From positions 868,001-932,000 of the forward strand of contig NZ_CP081964.1 in assembly GCF_019844075.1 (NCBI RefSeq): 64,000 nt of DNA. Direction: 5' to 3'. Positions 33,958 through 42,742 of this stretch are shown here, piece by piece. The position numbers and the translations under genes were made by a program. The stretch is from Curtobacterium sp. TC1 (lineage in GTDB: Bacteria > Actinomycetota > Actinomycetes > Actinomycetales > Microbacteriaceae). Each line of letters starts with the position of its first letter. The stretch's first letter is position 1. The notes below the pieces were generated by a model. That model searched no databases and was not told the origin of the DNA. It saw only the letters and a program-made list of their open reading frames with translations.

Positions 33958-34769
33958 GCCTGTGCCCCTTCGTGCTCCTCGACGGGTGCGTCGGTCGCTG
34001 GTGCGTCGTCGAACGGGCCGCGGTAGTGCTGGCCGTCGAAGTACTCGCCCAGGTCGTAGCGGCGGAGCGTCGGGATCGCGCGCTCGCGCTCCGGCCGTGC
34101 CCACTCGGTGGCGTTCGCGATCACGCGGCGGACGTCCTTGTGGTGGTAGACGGGGAAGTCCTGGTCGCCGGGGGAGAAGTAGAAGATCTTCCCGAGGCCG
34201 CGGCGGTACGTCATACCGCTCCGGAACACCTCGCCACCGGTGAAGCCCGAGATGAAGACGAGCTCGTCGGGGGTCGGCACGTCGAAGTACTCGCCGTACA
34301 TCTCCTGCTCGGGGATGACGATCGGGTTCGGGACACCGCGGGTGATCGGGTGCTGCGGGTTGACGGTCCAGACGAGTTCCTGGTCGTGCTCGCTCCGCCA
34401 CCGCAGGGTGCAGGTCGTGCCCATCAGCTTGCCGAAGATCTTCGACCAGTGGCCGGAGTGCAGGACGACCAGGCCCATGCCGGACAGCACGTGCTTGTGC
34501 ACCCGGTCGACCACGGCGTCGTCGACGTCCTGGTGCGCGGCGTGCCCCCACCAGGTCAGGACGTCCGTCGCGGCCAGGACCTCGTCGGTCAGGCCGTGCT
34601 CGGGCTCCTGCATGGTGGCGGTCCGGACGACGGCGTCGGGGAGGTTCTCGCGGATGCCGTCGGCGATCGCGCCGTGCATGCCGTCGGGGTAGCGCTCGGC
34701 GACGTGCTGCTCGACCTGTTCGTGGACGTTCTCGCCCCAGACGGTGATGCGCAGCGGGGTGGTGGTCAT
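33954..34769 (-). CDS. ThuA-domain protein (trehalose-utilisation type)
   Basis: A 271-residue ThuA-like glutamine-amidotransferase fold protein. Segments such as VLTWWGHAAHQDV, GLVVLHSGHWSK and GTTCTLRWR match the ThuA core. ThuA/ThuB-type pairs in rhizobia convert trehalose or related disaccharides to 3-keto sugars, and here ThuA sits next to a Gfo/Idh gene as ThuA does next to ThuB. The ATG at 34769 has AAAGG upstream. Confidence 0.88.
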   Translation of the reverse strand: MTTTPLRITVWGENVHEQVEQHVAERYPDGMHGAIADGIRENLPDAVVRTATMQEPEHGLTDEVLAATDVLTWWGHAAHQDVDDAVVDRVHKHVLSGMGLVVLHSGHWSKIFGKLMGTTCTLRWRSEHDQELVWTVNPQHPITRGVPNPIVIPEQEMYGEYFDVPTPDELVFISGFTGGEVFRSGMTYRRGLGKIFYFSPGDQDFPVYHHKDVRRVIANATEWARPERERAIPTLRRYDLGEYFDGQHYRGPFDDAPATDAPVEEHEGAQA

Positions 34770-34816
34770 GGTGTGCCTTTCTGGCTGGGATGCGTGGAGG
34801 CGTCGGTCCGGTGCCG

Positions 34817-35707
34817 TCACTTGACGGCACCGCCGAGGGCACCAGCGGAGATGTACTTCTGCGCGAAGATCAGCAGGACGGCAGCGGGCAGGGACGCCAG
34901 CACCGAGGTCGCCATGACGGGCCCCCAGTCGGTGACGTTCGACCCGATGTAGTTGTAGATGCCGAGCGTGATCGGTCGCACCGCGGTCGTCGACGTCAGG
35001 GTCAGTGCGATGAGGAAGTCGCCCCACGCGCCGAGGAACGTGAAGAGCGCGGCGGTGACGATCGCGTTCCGGCTGATCGGGACCACGATCGAGACGAACG
35101 CCCGGAAATCGCTGGCGCCGTCGACCAGGGCCGCTTCGACCAGGCTCGGCGGGATCGACTCCATGAAGGCCCGCATCAGCAGGATGGCGAAGGGCACCTG
35201 GACCGCGCTGTCGGCCAGGATCAGCCCGACGTAGCTGTTGAGCAGCCCGATGTTGTTGAACAGTGTGTACAGCGCGTTCGCGATGACGATCGCCGGGATC
35301 ATCTGGGTGATGAGCAGCACGAGCAGGAACATCCGGCCGCCGCGCATCCGGAACCGTGCGAGCCCGTACGCGGCGGGCGTCGCGATGGCCAGCGTCAGCA
35401 GGACGGTGCCGAGCCCGATGATCATGCTCGACAGGAAGTTCTGCCCCTGCTGCGCGAACGCCGCCTCGTAGCCGGCGAAGGTCGGGGAGAACGGGAACCA
35501 CGTCGCCGTGGCGGCCCCGGACGTCGCCTGGAGGCTCGTGTTGACCATCCAGTAGACGGGGAACACCATGATCGCGAGGAACACGCAGCCGAGGATCGTG
35601 AACGGGATGCCCTTGACGGAGCCGCGCGGCCGGGGTGCCCGGGCGCTCCGTTTGGTGGTGATCGCGCGGGTGGCGGTGACGGTCTGGTTCGCGAGTCCGA
35701 CGCTCAT
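34817..35707 (-). CDS. Sugar ABC transporter permease (MalG type)
   Basis: A 296-residue CUT1 permease with six helices and the EAA loop (SLVEAALVDGASDFRAFVSIV). It pairs with the MalF-type permease encoded directly upstream, overlapping it by 4 nt. No ATPase is present in the cluster. Confidence 0.93.
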   Translation of the reverse strand: MSVGLANQTVTATRAITTKRSARAPRPRGSVKGIPFTILGCVFLAIMVFPVYWMVNTSLQATSGAATATWFPFSPTFAGYEAAFAQQGQNFLSSMIIGLGTVLLTLAIATPAAYGLARFRMRGGRMFLLVLLITQMIPAIVIANALYTLFNNIGLLNSYVGLILADSAVQVPFAILLMRAFMESIPPSLVEAALVDGASDFRAFVSIVVPISRNAIVTAALFTFLGAWGDFLIALTLTSTTAVRPITLGIYNYIGSNVTDWGPVMATSVLASLPAAVLLIFAQKYISAGALGGAVK

Positions 35708-36654
35708 TCGTCGACCGCCTTCCGGGAGATCGCGATGTAGACCATCGCGAAGACGAACGAGACGACGATGAGCACGTTGCTGACCGCGGCTCCGATGCCG
35801 AACTGGAAGTTGATGAACGACTGGTGGTACGCGTTCGTGGCGAGGGTCTGGGTCGAGTTCGCCGGCCCGCCGCCGGTCAGGCCGAGGATGATGTCCACGA
35901 CCTTCAACGTGTAGACGACCCCGAGCACGACGACGACGCTGACCACCGACCGGATGCTCGGCCAGGTGATGTACCAGAACGCCTTGAACCCGGTGGCACC
36001 GTCGAGCGAGCCGGCCTCGTACAGCTCCGGCGGCACGGACTGCAGACCGCTGTAGAGGATCGTCGTGTTGAACGGGATGCCGAGCCAGACGTTGACGCCG
36101 ATCACGGCGATGAGCGCGAGGCTCGGGCTGACCAGCCACGGCACCGGGGCGATGCCCACCACACCGAGGAGCTGGTTGAGCGCGCCGCTGTCCTGGTCGA
36201 GCAACCACTTCCACACCGCGCTCGAGGCGATGAGCGGCAGCAGCCAGGGCAGGAGCAGGAGTCCCCGCAGGAAGCCGGACAGCGGGAAGTGCCGGCGGAA
36301 GAACAGTGCGAGGCTCAGCCCGATGACGAACTGCAGGATGATCGAGCCCGCCGTGAACAGGGCGGTGTTCACGAGGCTCGTCGTGAAGACCGAGCTCTGG
36401 AACACCGAGATGTAGTTGGCGAGTCCCACCCACGGGGCCTCGCCGGTGAAGAAGGTCGCCGTCGTGTAGTCCTGGAAGGACATGACGACGTTCTTCACCA
36501 CCGGGTAGCCGAAGAAGACGGCCACGAAGACCGCCGCTGGCACCACGAAGAGCCATCGGGTCACGCCGGATCGGAACCGGGCTCGTCGCTGCCCGGGTCG
36601 GGGTGTCGTCACGGACGGGATCGTCCGTGGTCGTGTCTGTGTCGAGGCGCTCAC
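35704..36654 (-). CDS. Sugar ABC transporter permease (MalF type)
   Basis: A 316-residue CUT1 permease with six helices after a basic N-terminus. The EAA loop is ELYEAGSLDGATGFKAFWYI. The GTG at 36654 has AAAGGA upstream. It lies between the binding-protein gene (69 nt upstream) and the MalG-type gene (overlapping). Confidence 0.93.
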   Translation of the reverse strand: MSASTQTRPRTIPSVTTPRPGQRRARFRSGVTRWLFVVPAAVFVAVFFGYPVVKNVVMSFQDYTTATFFTGEAPWVGLANYISVFQSSVFTTSLVNTALFTAGSIILQFVIGLSLALFFRRHFPLSGFLRGLLLLPWLLPLIASSAVWKWLLDQDSGALNQLLGVVGIAPVPWLVSPSLALIAVIGVNVWLGIPFNTTILYSGLQSVPPELYEAGSLDGATGFKAFWYITWPSIRSVVSVVVVLGVVYTLKVVDIILGLTGGGPANSTQTLATNAYHQSFINFQFGIGAAVSNVLIVVSFVFAMVYIAISRKAVDE

Positions 36655-36723
36655 GCCGGGGTCCTTTCCTCACGCGGCGGGAGCCGACCGGGTCGGCCGG
36701 CTCCCCACTGCTCGTGCGACTGA

Positions 36724-37956
36724 CTACTGCTCCTGCGACTGCGCCTGCTTGAGCGCTGCCTCGGGGCTGGCCTTGCCGGTGAGGGCGAGCTGGACGGCGG
36801 TGTAGATCTTCGTGGCGGCCTTGGGCCAGTCGGGTCCGAGCTCACCGGTGCGGGCGCGGGCGGTCTGCACCGTGGTCACGAAGGACGCGACCTGCGGGTG
36901 GTCCTCCGCCCAGGCGGCGCCGGCCTCGAGGTTCGTCGGCACGTTGCCGCTCACCTCGGACAGGGTCTTCTGCATCTTCTGCGTGTGGAGGCAGCCGACG
37001 AACTTGCCGGCGAGCTGCATCTTGTCCTTGTCGCCGGTCTGCGGGACGGTGAACGCCTCGCCGCCGAGCGGTGCGACCGTGGCCTCACCGGTGCGCGTCG
37101 GGATCGGCACGCTGTCGAACTCGAGGCCCTTCTTCTCGTTGAGCGCCGGCAGCTGCCAGGGGCCGTTGATCATCATCGCGGCCTTGCCGGCCAGGAACTG
37201 GTTGTTGACGTCCGCCTGCGCCCAGTTGATCGAGCTCTTGGACATCGAGCCGTCGTCCTGCAGGTCCTCGACGAGCTGCAGGGCCTGGGCGGCCTCCGGC
37301 GTGGCGATGTCCTTCTCGTCGCCGCCGTTCGACCAGAAGAACGGCAGGAACTGCCAGGTGCCCTCGTACGTGTTGATGTTGCTCATCGCGAAGCCGTAGG
37401 TGGACCCGCTCGTGAGCTTCTTCGCGGCGGCCTTGAGCTCGTCCCACGTCTTGGGCGGCTCGACGCCGGCGTCCGCCAGCAGCTTCTTGTTGTAGTAGAG
37501 CGCGATGGAGTTCGTGTTCGACTGCAGGCCGTAGAGCTTGCCCTTGTAGGTGCTCGCCGCCTTGACGCCGGGGACGTCGCCCTCGGCGCTCAGGCCGTAG
37601 TCGCTGAGGTCGGAGAGGGCACCCGAGGACGCGATCTGCTGCACGTCGGGGTTGTCGAGCATGAGGACGTCGGGCAGCGTCTTCGAGGATGCCTGCTGCA
37701 GCACCTTCGAGATCAGGCCGGCGCCGGCGACGTGGTTGATCGTGACCGTCGCGCCGACCTCCTTCGCGCACTGCTTGTAGACCGGGTTGTAGTTCGCGTC
37801 GTAGTAGTCCTCGATCGTCAGGGCCTTGCTGCCGCCCGACGAGGCCGATCCGGAACCGGAGCAGCCGGTGAGGACCAGGGGGATCGTGGCGACGACGGCG
37901 ACCGCGCCGACGAGGGCGCGCGTCCGGCGCGACGGGGAAGTGAACTTGTGCTTCAT
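36724..37956 (-). CDS. Sugar ABC transporter substrate-binding lipoprotein
   Basis: A 410-residue CUT1 binding lipoprotein. The signal peptide ends in a lipobox at Cys32 (VLTGC) followed by a Ser/Gly linker. The mature domain shows typical ABC-sugar-binding segments (LYGLQSNTNSIALYYNKKLL and ALNEKKGLEFDSVPIP). First gene of the importer; the sugar is unknown, although ThuA/Gfo-Idh neighbours suggest a disaccharide. The promoter region is shared with the divergent LacI gene. Confidence 0.92.
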   Translation of the reverse strand: MKHKFTSPSRRTRALVGAVAVVATIPLVLTGCSGSGSASSGGSKALTIEDYYDANYNPVYKQCAKEVGATVTINHVAGAGLISKVLQQASSKTLPDVLMLDNPDVQQIASSGALSDLSDYGLSAEGDVPGVKAASTYKGKLYGLQSNTNSIALYYNKKLLADAGVEPPKTWDELKAAAKKLTSGSTYGFAMSNINTYEGTWQFLPFFWSNGGDEKDIATPEAAQALQLVEDLQDDGSMSKSSINWAQADVNNQFLAGKAAMMINGPWQLPALNEKKGLEFDSVPIPTRTGEATVAPLGGEAFTVPQTGDKDKMQLAGKFVGCLHTQKMQKTLSEVSGNVPTNLEAGAAWAEDHPQVASFVTTVQTARARTGELGPDWPKAATKIYTAVQLALTGKASPEAALKQAQSQEQ

Positions 37957-38054
37957 TGCAGAGCTCTTCTCTTGACGGATGCTGGGGCAGGCACGCATCG
38001 ACGAGGCCGCTGACGTCATCGTCGCTGTGCTCCTGGGGCGAGAAGCTAACAGAT

Positions 38055-38079
38055 AAGCGCTTCACCTGTAAAGCGCTTT
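38055..38079. promoter_or_regulatory. Tandem LacI operators
   Basis: AAGCGCTT (38055-38062) and AAAGCGCTTT (38070-38079), centred 16 bp apart, lie between the divergent importer and LacI genes. The CG-centred palindrome is the classical LacI-family half-site pattern. Confidence 0.75.
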
Positions 38080-38096
38080 TCTGACTTCCTGCGCGC

Positions 38097-38102
38097 TAGG
38101 AT
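38097..38102 (+). promoter_or_regulatory. -10 element of lacI gene, probable leaderless start
   Basis: TAGGAT matches TANNNT and ends 7 nt before the ATG at 38110, which has no ribosome-binding site. The operator at 38070-38079 would cover the -35 zone, giving autorepression. Confidence 0.5.
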
Positions 38103-38109
38103 CGGCGGC

Positions 38110-39126
38110 ATGGCCACGATGCAGCAGGTCGCCGATCGGGCGGGGGTCTCGATCGCCACCGTGTCCTTCGTGGTGAACGGGACGAAGTACGTGACCCCCG
38201 GCACGACCGCGCGGGTGAAGACCGCGATGCGCGAGCTGAAGTTCCGCGGCAACGTCGTCGCCCGAGCGCTCGCGAGCCGTCGGACCCGGATCATCGCGCT
38301 GCTGTTCCCGACCACCGGCAACCGCTTCAGCCCGACCACCTCGCAGTTCTTCATGAGTGCGGCGGAGCGTGCGTCCGAGCGGGGGTACCACCTCGTGCTC
38401 TGGCCGGTGGACCCCGCCGGCGACGACCTCGACGACCTCGTCTCCGGCGGCCTCGTGGACGGCGTCATCCTGATGGAGGTGCGGATGGACGACCCCCGCG
38501 TCGCGGTCCTCACCGACCTCGGCGTGCCGTTCACCCTGATCGGCCGGACCCGCGACAGCAGCGGTCTGCCCTTCGTCGACATCGACTTCGAGACGACCAT
38601 CGAGGACAGCCTCGACCACCTCGAGGCACTCGGGCACCGCCGGTTCGGACTCGTGCTCGAGGACCTCGGAGGCACCCCGATGGCCGGCTACGCCCCGCAC
38701 CTGCGCGTCGAGGCGACCTTCCGGCGCTTGATCGCTGAGCGCGGGCTGGCCGGAGCGGTCGTCACCGCCGGGCCGGGCAGTGACGGCGGACGGCAGGCCA
38801 CGAGCGACCTGCTCGCGGCCGACCCCGACGTCACCGCGGTCCTCGTGATGAAGGACGACTCCACGGCCGGTGTGCTGGTCGGGCTGTACACCGCCGGGCG
38901 GCGGGTCCCCGAGGACGTCTCGGTCCTGAGCATCGCGTCGTCCGAGGCGAACGCCGACCAGCACTACCCGCGGTTGTCCACGATGGTCGCCCCCGGTCAG
39001 GAGCTCGGGATCCGGGCCGCCGACGCCCTCATCGAGCAGCTCGACGGCACGTCCGACGACCTGCCGCACTTCCTGCTGCCGTGCACGCTGCGCACCGCGG
39101 AGTCCACGGCCCCCGCGCCCGCCTGA
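38110..39126 (+). CDS. LacI-family transcriptional regulator
   Basis: A 338-residue LacI repressor. The HTH is MQQVADRAGVSIATVSFVVNG (split; residues 4-24) and the periplasmic-binding-like sensor domain follows from about residue 60. Hinge residues differ from the usual NRPxxV (KFRGNVVARALASRRT). Divergent from the ThuA-linked sugar importer, which it presumably represses through the tandem AAGCGCTT sites. Confidence 0.92.
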   Translation: MATMQQVADRAGVSIATVSFVVNGTKYVTPGTTARVKTAMRELKFRGNVVARALASRRTRIIALLFPTTGNRFSPTTSQFFMSAAERASERGYHLVLWPVDPAGDDLDDLVSGGLVDGVILMEVRMDDPRVAVLTDLGVPFTLIGRTRDSSGLPFVDIDFETTIEDSLDHLEALGHRRFGLVLEDLGGTPMAGYAPHLRVEATFRRLIAERGLAGAVVTAGPGSDGGRQATSDLLAADPDVTAVLVMKDDSTAGVLVGLYTAGRRVPEDVSVLSIASSEANADQHYPRLSTMVAPGQELGIRAADALIEQLDGTSDDLPHFLLPCTLRTAESTAPAPA

Positions 39127-39142
39127 CCCCCCCCGGCCCCGT

Positions 39143-39397
39143 CCGAGTCTCGGGGCCGCGCCCCCGAGACTCGGGCGCAGCGACAGTTCTCGCGCCGGCG
39201 CCCCCGAGGACTGTCGCCCACCCCGAGACTCGGCCCGCGCCCGTGACGTGGTCAGGAGATGGACGGGAGGCGCGGGGCGGGCCCGCACCGCGCCTCCCGT
39301 CCGACGGATGGTCACGTGACCCGCCCGCGAGACTCGCGCACAGCGACTCGCCTCGCGCCGTCAGCCCCAAGGACTGTCGCCCACCCCGAGACTCGGC
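39143..39397. repeat. Repeat-filled spacer: duplicated 70-bp unit around a GGGAGGC hairpin
   Basis: This covers most of a 357-bp gene-free stretch (39127-39483). A 13-bp stem hairpin (39143-39174) could end lacI. Two imperfect 70-bp units (39165-39234 and 39328-39397) share an exact 27-base block at 39208-39234 and 39371-39397. CCCCGAGACTCGG occurs three times (39162, 39221, 39384). Unit 1 also folds as CGACAGT...ACTGTCG. Copy 5 of the hairpin family sits between the units. Confidence 0.75.
39261..39302. repeat. GGGAGGC hairpin element, copy 5
   Basis: GGACGGGAGGCGCGG (39261-39275) pairs perfectly with CCGCGCCTCCCGTCC (39288-39302), a 15-bp stem with a 12-nt GC-rich interior. Confidence 0.7.
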
Positions 39398-39483
39398 AAT
39401 GCGCGCCCCCACCCACCCGGCGCTCAGGGTCCGTTGGTTGTGTGGATGCACAGGTTCGCAGCACCACACGTCGAGGAGGACGG

Positions 39484-40803
39484 ATGGCCATCGACCGCAG
39501 GATGTTCCTGCTCGGGGGAGCGGGGGTGCTGCTCCTCGCGGGTTGCTCCACGCGCCCCGAGCGCACGCTGGTCCAGGACTGGCCGACCGACCCGCCCGAG
39601 GGCGAGGCGACGATCAGCTGGTGGGCCGGCCAGGTCGCCTCGAAGGACGGCGGTGACCTTCGCCGGCGGCTCATCGCCGAGTTCCAGAAGGAGCACCCGA
39701 ACATCCGCGTCCGGATCGTCAGTGCCCCGAGCGACACCGACACCAACCGCACCAGCCTGACGACCCAGATCGCGGCGGGCAGCAGCACACCGGACGTCTA
39801 CCTCGGCGACGTCGCGTGGCCCGGGCAGTTCGCGAAGAACAAGCTCGCGACCCCGGTGAACGAGCTCGTGGGGGCGGACTTCTTCGACCAGTTCCCCGAG
39901 GGCCTGCGGCAGGCGGCGAGCGTCGACGGGACGTACTACATGTTCCCGCTCTACATCGACGAGTCGTTCTTCCTGTACCGCAAGGACCTGCTCGCCAAGC
40001 ACTCCCTGCAGGTCCCGGGGTCGTGGGAGGAGGTCCGCGAGACCGCCGCGAAGCTCGTCGACACCGGCGACGTCAGCTACGGGTTCGCGTTCCAGGGCGA
40101 CGTCTACGAGGGCCTCACCTGCAACGTCACCGAGTTCGTCGCGGACGCCGGGGGCTCGCTGCTCAACGACGACCTGACCAAGCCCGAGACCACGAGCTCC
40201 GAGACCAAGCGCGCGTTCGAGTTCATGCGCTCCCTCGTGACGTCGGGTGCGTCACCCCGGGCCACGCTGACGTACCAGGAGCAGGACACGAACGACGCCT
40301 TCTCGGGCGGCCGCGCGGCGTTCCTGCGCAACTGGTCGTACGCATGGGGGATCGCGAACGGACCGGACAGCCAGGTCGCGGGCAAGGTCGGGCTCGCCGC
40401 CCGCCCCACCTTCGACGGGCAGGACGAGCACCACTCGACGATCGGCGGGTGGGGGAACTACATCAACCCGCACACGCAGGAGCCCGCGGCGGCGCTGACC
40501 TTCGCGCGCTGGATGTCGAGCGAGACGGCGCAGCAGTTCCTGACCCGTGAGGGCGGCGTCCTGCCGGCCCGGAGCGCATCGCTCGTCAGCGAGGACGCGA
40601 AGCGCCAGGAGCGTCCCACCTACGACACCGCGGCCGGCATCACGCTCGTGCCCCGTCCGACGTCGACGGCGTACTACCCGAAGGTCTCGCAGGGCGTGTA
40701 CCAGAACGGCAACAGCATCCTCGGCGGCCAGGCGTCCGTGGACGGCGGCACGAGCACGATGGCCTCCGCCATCGCGCTCGCCCTGAAGGGTGAGGCGCTG
40801 TGA
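39484..40803 (+). CDS. Sugar ABC transporter substrate-binding lipoprotein, Tat-like signal
   Basis: A 439-residue CUT1 binding lipoprotein. The signal has twin arginines (DRRMFLLGG) before a lipobox at Cys21 (LLAGC), suggesting Tat export. The mature part shows typical segments (TISWWAGQV, VYLGDVAWPGQFA and YYMFPLYIDESFFLYRK). ATG at 39484 follows GAGGAGG. First gene of a second importer; the stop overlaps the permease start (GTGA). Sugar unknown. Confidence 0.9.
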   Translation: MAIDRRMFLLGGAGVLLLAGCSTRPERTLVQDWPTDPPEGEATISWWAGQVASKDGGDLRRRLIAEFQKEHPNIRVRIVSAPSDTDTNRTSLTTQIAAGSSTPDVYLGDVAWPGQFAKNKLATPVNELVGADFFDQFPEGLRQAASVDGTYYMFPLYIDESFFLYRKDLLAKHSLQVPGSWEEVRETAAKLVDTGDVSYGFAFQGDVYEGLTCNVTEFVADAGGSLLNDDLTKPETTSSETKRAFEFMRSLVTSGASPRATLTYQEQDTNDAFSGGRAAFLRNWSYAWGIANGPDSQVAGKVGLAARPTFDGQDEHHSTIGGWGNYINPHTQEPAAALTFARWMSSETAQQFLTREGGVLPARSASLVSEDAKRQERPTYDTAAGITLVPRPTSTAYYPKVSQGVYQNGNSILGGQASVDGGTSTMASAIALALKGEAL

Positions 40804-41771
40804 GCGCCGGCACGGCCACGCGGTCAGACGAGCGGCCGGGAGGCACGGCTCGCCTCGACCCACCGCCCCGGCTGAGCGGACGGTCGCGGCTCGACCGCAT
40901 CCGCGCGCGCGGTGCGTGGGGATTCGCTGCCCCGGCGCTCCTGGTCGTCGCGGCGGTGACGATCTTCCCGGTGGTCTACTCGATCGTCCTGAGCTTCGCG
41001 GACGTCGAGGTCGGCTACGAGGGGTTCACGATCCAGTCGTTCGGGCTGGGCAACTACGCGGCCCTGCTGCAGAGCGCCGACTGGTACCGGGCCCTCGGTT
41101 TCACGGTGCTCTACACGGTCGTGACCGTCTCGGTGGAGCTCGTGCTCGGCATGCTCGTCGCCCTGGTGCTCGAGCGGCTCGGGGCCACCCGCGGCTGGAT
41201 GCTCGCGCTGATGCTCATCCCGTGGTCGCTCGTCACCATCGTGAACGCGCAGCTGTGGAAGTACGTCTACGACAGCACCTACGGCGTCGCGACGTGGTTC
41301 TTCGGCCTGTTCGGGGACGCCCCGGTGATCCTCGGCGAACCCGTCCCGGCGATCACGGGCCTGATGGTCGCGGACATCTGGAAGACGACGCCCTTCGTGG
41401 CGATCATCCTGCTCGCCGGGCTCGTGCAGATCTCGGAGGACCACTACGAGGCCGCCGAGCTCGACGGTGCCAGCACCTGGCAGACGTTCTGGCGGGTGGT
41501 GCTGCCGCAGCTCACGCCGACGCTGACGATCGCGGTGCTGTTCCGCATCCTGCAGGCCTTCGGGGTGTTCGACCTGCCGTTCGTGCTGACGAACGGCGGG
41601 CCGGGCACCGCCACCCAGTCGCTCGCGATCATGGGCTACAAGGTCCTGTTCCAGGACATCAACATCGGACCGGGCGCGGCGATCGCGACGTCCACCGCGA
41701 TCATCGTCGCGGCCGGGTGTCTGCTGTTCCTCCGGGCGTTCCGGAACCAGGCGAAGGGAGGGGATTCCTGA
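40800..41771 (+). CDS. Sugar ABC transporter permease (MalF type)
   Basis: A 323-residue CUT1 permease with six helices and EAA loop (DHYEAAELDGASTWQTFWRV). Overlaps both neighbouring genes (GTGA and TGATG), so the three genes are tightly coupled. Confidence 0.93.
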   Translation: MSAGTATRSDERPGGTARLDPPPRLSGRSRLDRIRARGAWGFAAPALLVVAAVTIFPVVYSIVLSFADVEVGYEGFTIQSFGLGNYAALLQSADWYRALGFTVLYTVVTVSVELVLGMLVALVLERLGATRGWMLALMLIPWSLVTIVNAQLWKYVYDSTYGVATWFFGLFGDAPVILGEPVPAITGLMVADIWKTTPFVAIILLAGLVQISEDHYEAAELDGASTWQTFWRVVLPQLTPTLTIAVLFRILQAFGVFDLPFVLTNGGPGTATQSLAIMGYKVLFQDINIGPGAAIATSTAIIVAAGCLLFLRAFRNQAKGGDS

Positions 41772-42619
41772 TGCCCCGTCAACGTGTGCGCAAGGGCTGG
41801 CGGAAGTGGGTCAACACCGTCAACGTCAGTGGTGTCGTCATCGCGGTGCTCACGGCGCTGCCGCTGTACTGGCTCGTGTCGACGTCCCTCAAGCCGGCGT
41901 CGGAGATCGGGCAGTCGCCGCCCACCGCGTTCCCACGGTCGATCACGTTCGACAACTTCGTCGTGGCCTTCCGCGACAACGCGCTCGGGCAGTACATGGT
42001 CAACAGCGTCATCGTCTCGGTGTCGACCACGGTGATCGTGCTCGCGCTGGCGTTCCTGGCGGGCTACGCGCTGGCCGGCCGGTTCATCCGGGGGCGCACG
42101 GCGATCATGACGTCGCTGCTCATGCTCTCGGTGTTCCCGGCGATCGCCGTGCTGACGCCGCTGTACCTGCTCGAGCGCAACCTCGGACTGCTCAACTCGT
42201 ACCCGGGGCTGATCGTGCCGTACGTCGCGTTCAACCTGCCGTTCGCCATCTGGATCATGCGGAACTACCTGGTCGGGATCCCCTCGACGATCGAGGAGGC
42301 GTCCGAGATCGACGGAGCGGGAGCCTGGCGGACCGTGCTCAGCGTGATCCTGCCGATGGCGAAGCCGGGGCTGTTCACGGTCGGTGTCTTCACGTTCACG
42401 GCGTCGTGGAGCGAGTTCCTGATGGCGCTGACGTTCAACAGCGAGAACTCGTTCCGGACGATCCCGGTCGGCATCGCGTTGTTCGGCACGCAGTTCACGG
42501 TGCCCTTCGCGCAGATCTTCGCGGCGAGCGTCGCCGCCACGGTGCCGATCGTGATCCTCGTGCTGGTGTTCCGCCGCTCGATCGTGTCGGGGCTCACCTC
42601 CGGCGCCGTCAAGGGGTGA
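41771..42619 (+). CDS. Sugar ABC transporter permease (MalG type)
   Basis: A 282-residue CUT1 permease with six helices and EAA loop (STIEEASEIDGAGAWRTVLS). Last gene of the second importer; no ATPase or enzyme gene follows. Confidence 0.93.
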   Translation: MPRQRVRKGWRKWVNTVNVSGVVIAVLTALPLYWLVSTSLKPASEIGQSPPTAFPRSITFDNFVVAFRDNALGQYMVNSVIVSVSTTVIVLALAFLAGYALAGRFIRGRTAIMTSLLMLSVFPAIAVLTPLYLLERNLGLLNSYPGLIVPYVAFNLPFAIWIMRNYLVGIPSTIEEASEIDGAGAWRTVLSVILPMAKPGLFTVGVFTFTASWSEFLMALTFNSENSFRTIPVGIALFGTQFTVPFAQIFAASVAATVPIVILVLVFRRSIVSGLTSGAVKG

Positions 42620-42742
42620 CGTGGCCATTGATTCCTGAGGGATAGTCCGTCAGGATCGGAGCAGACGTCGACGGCGACGGCCGGGACCAACCACCCCGAC
42701 CGTGGCCGCCACCGATCGGCGTCACGGATCAGGAGACACGTC

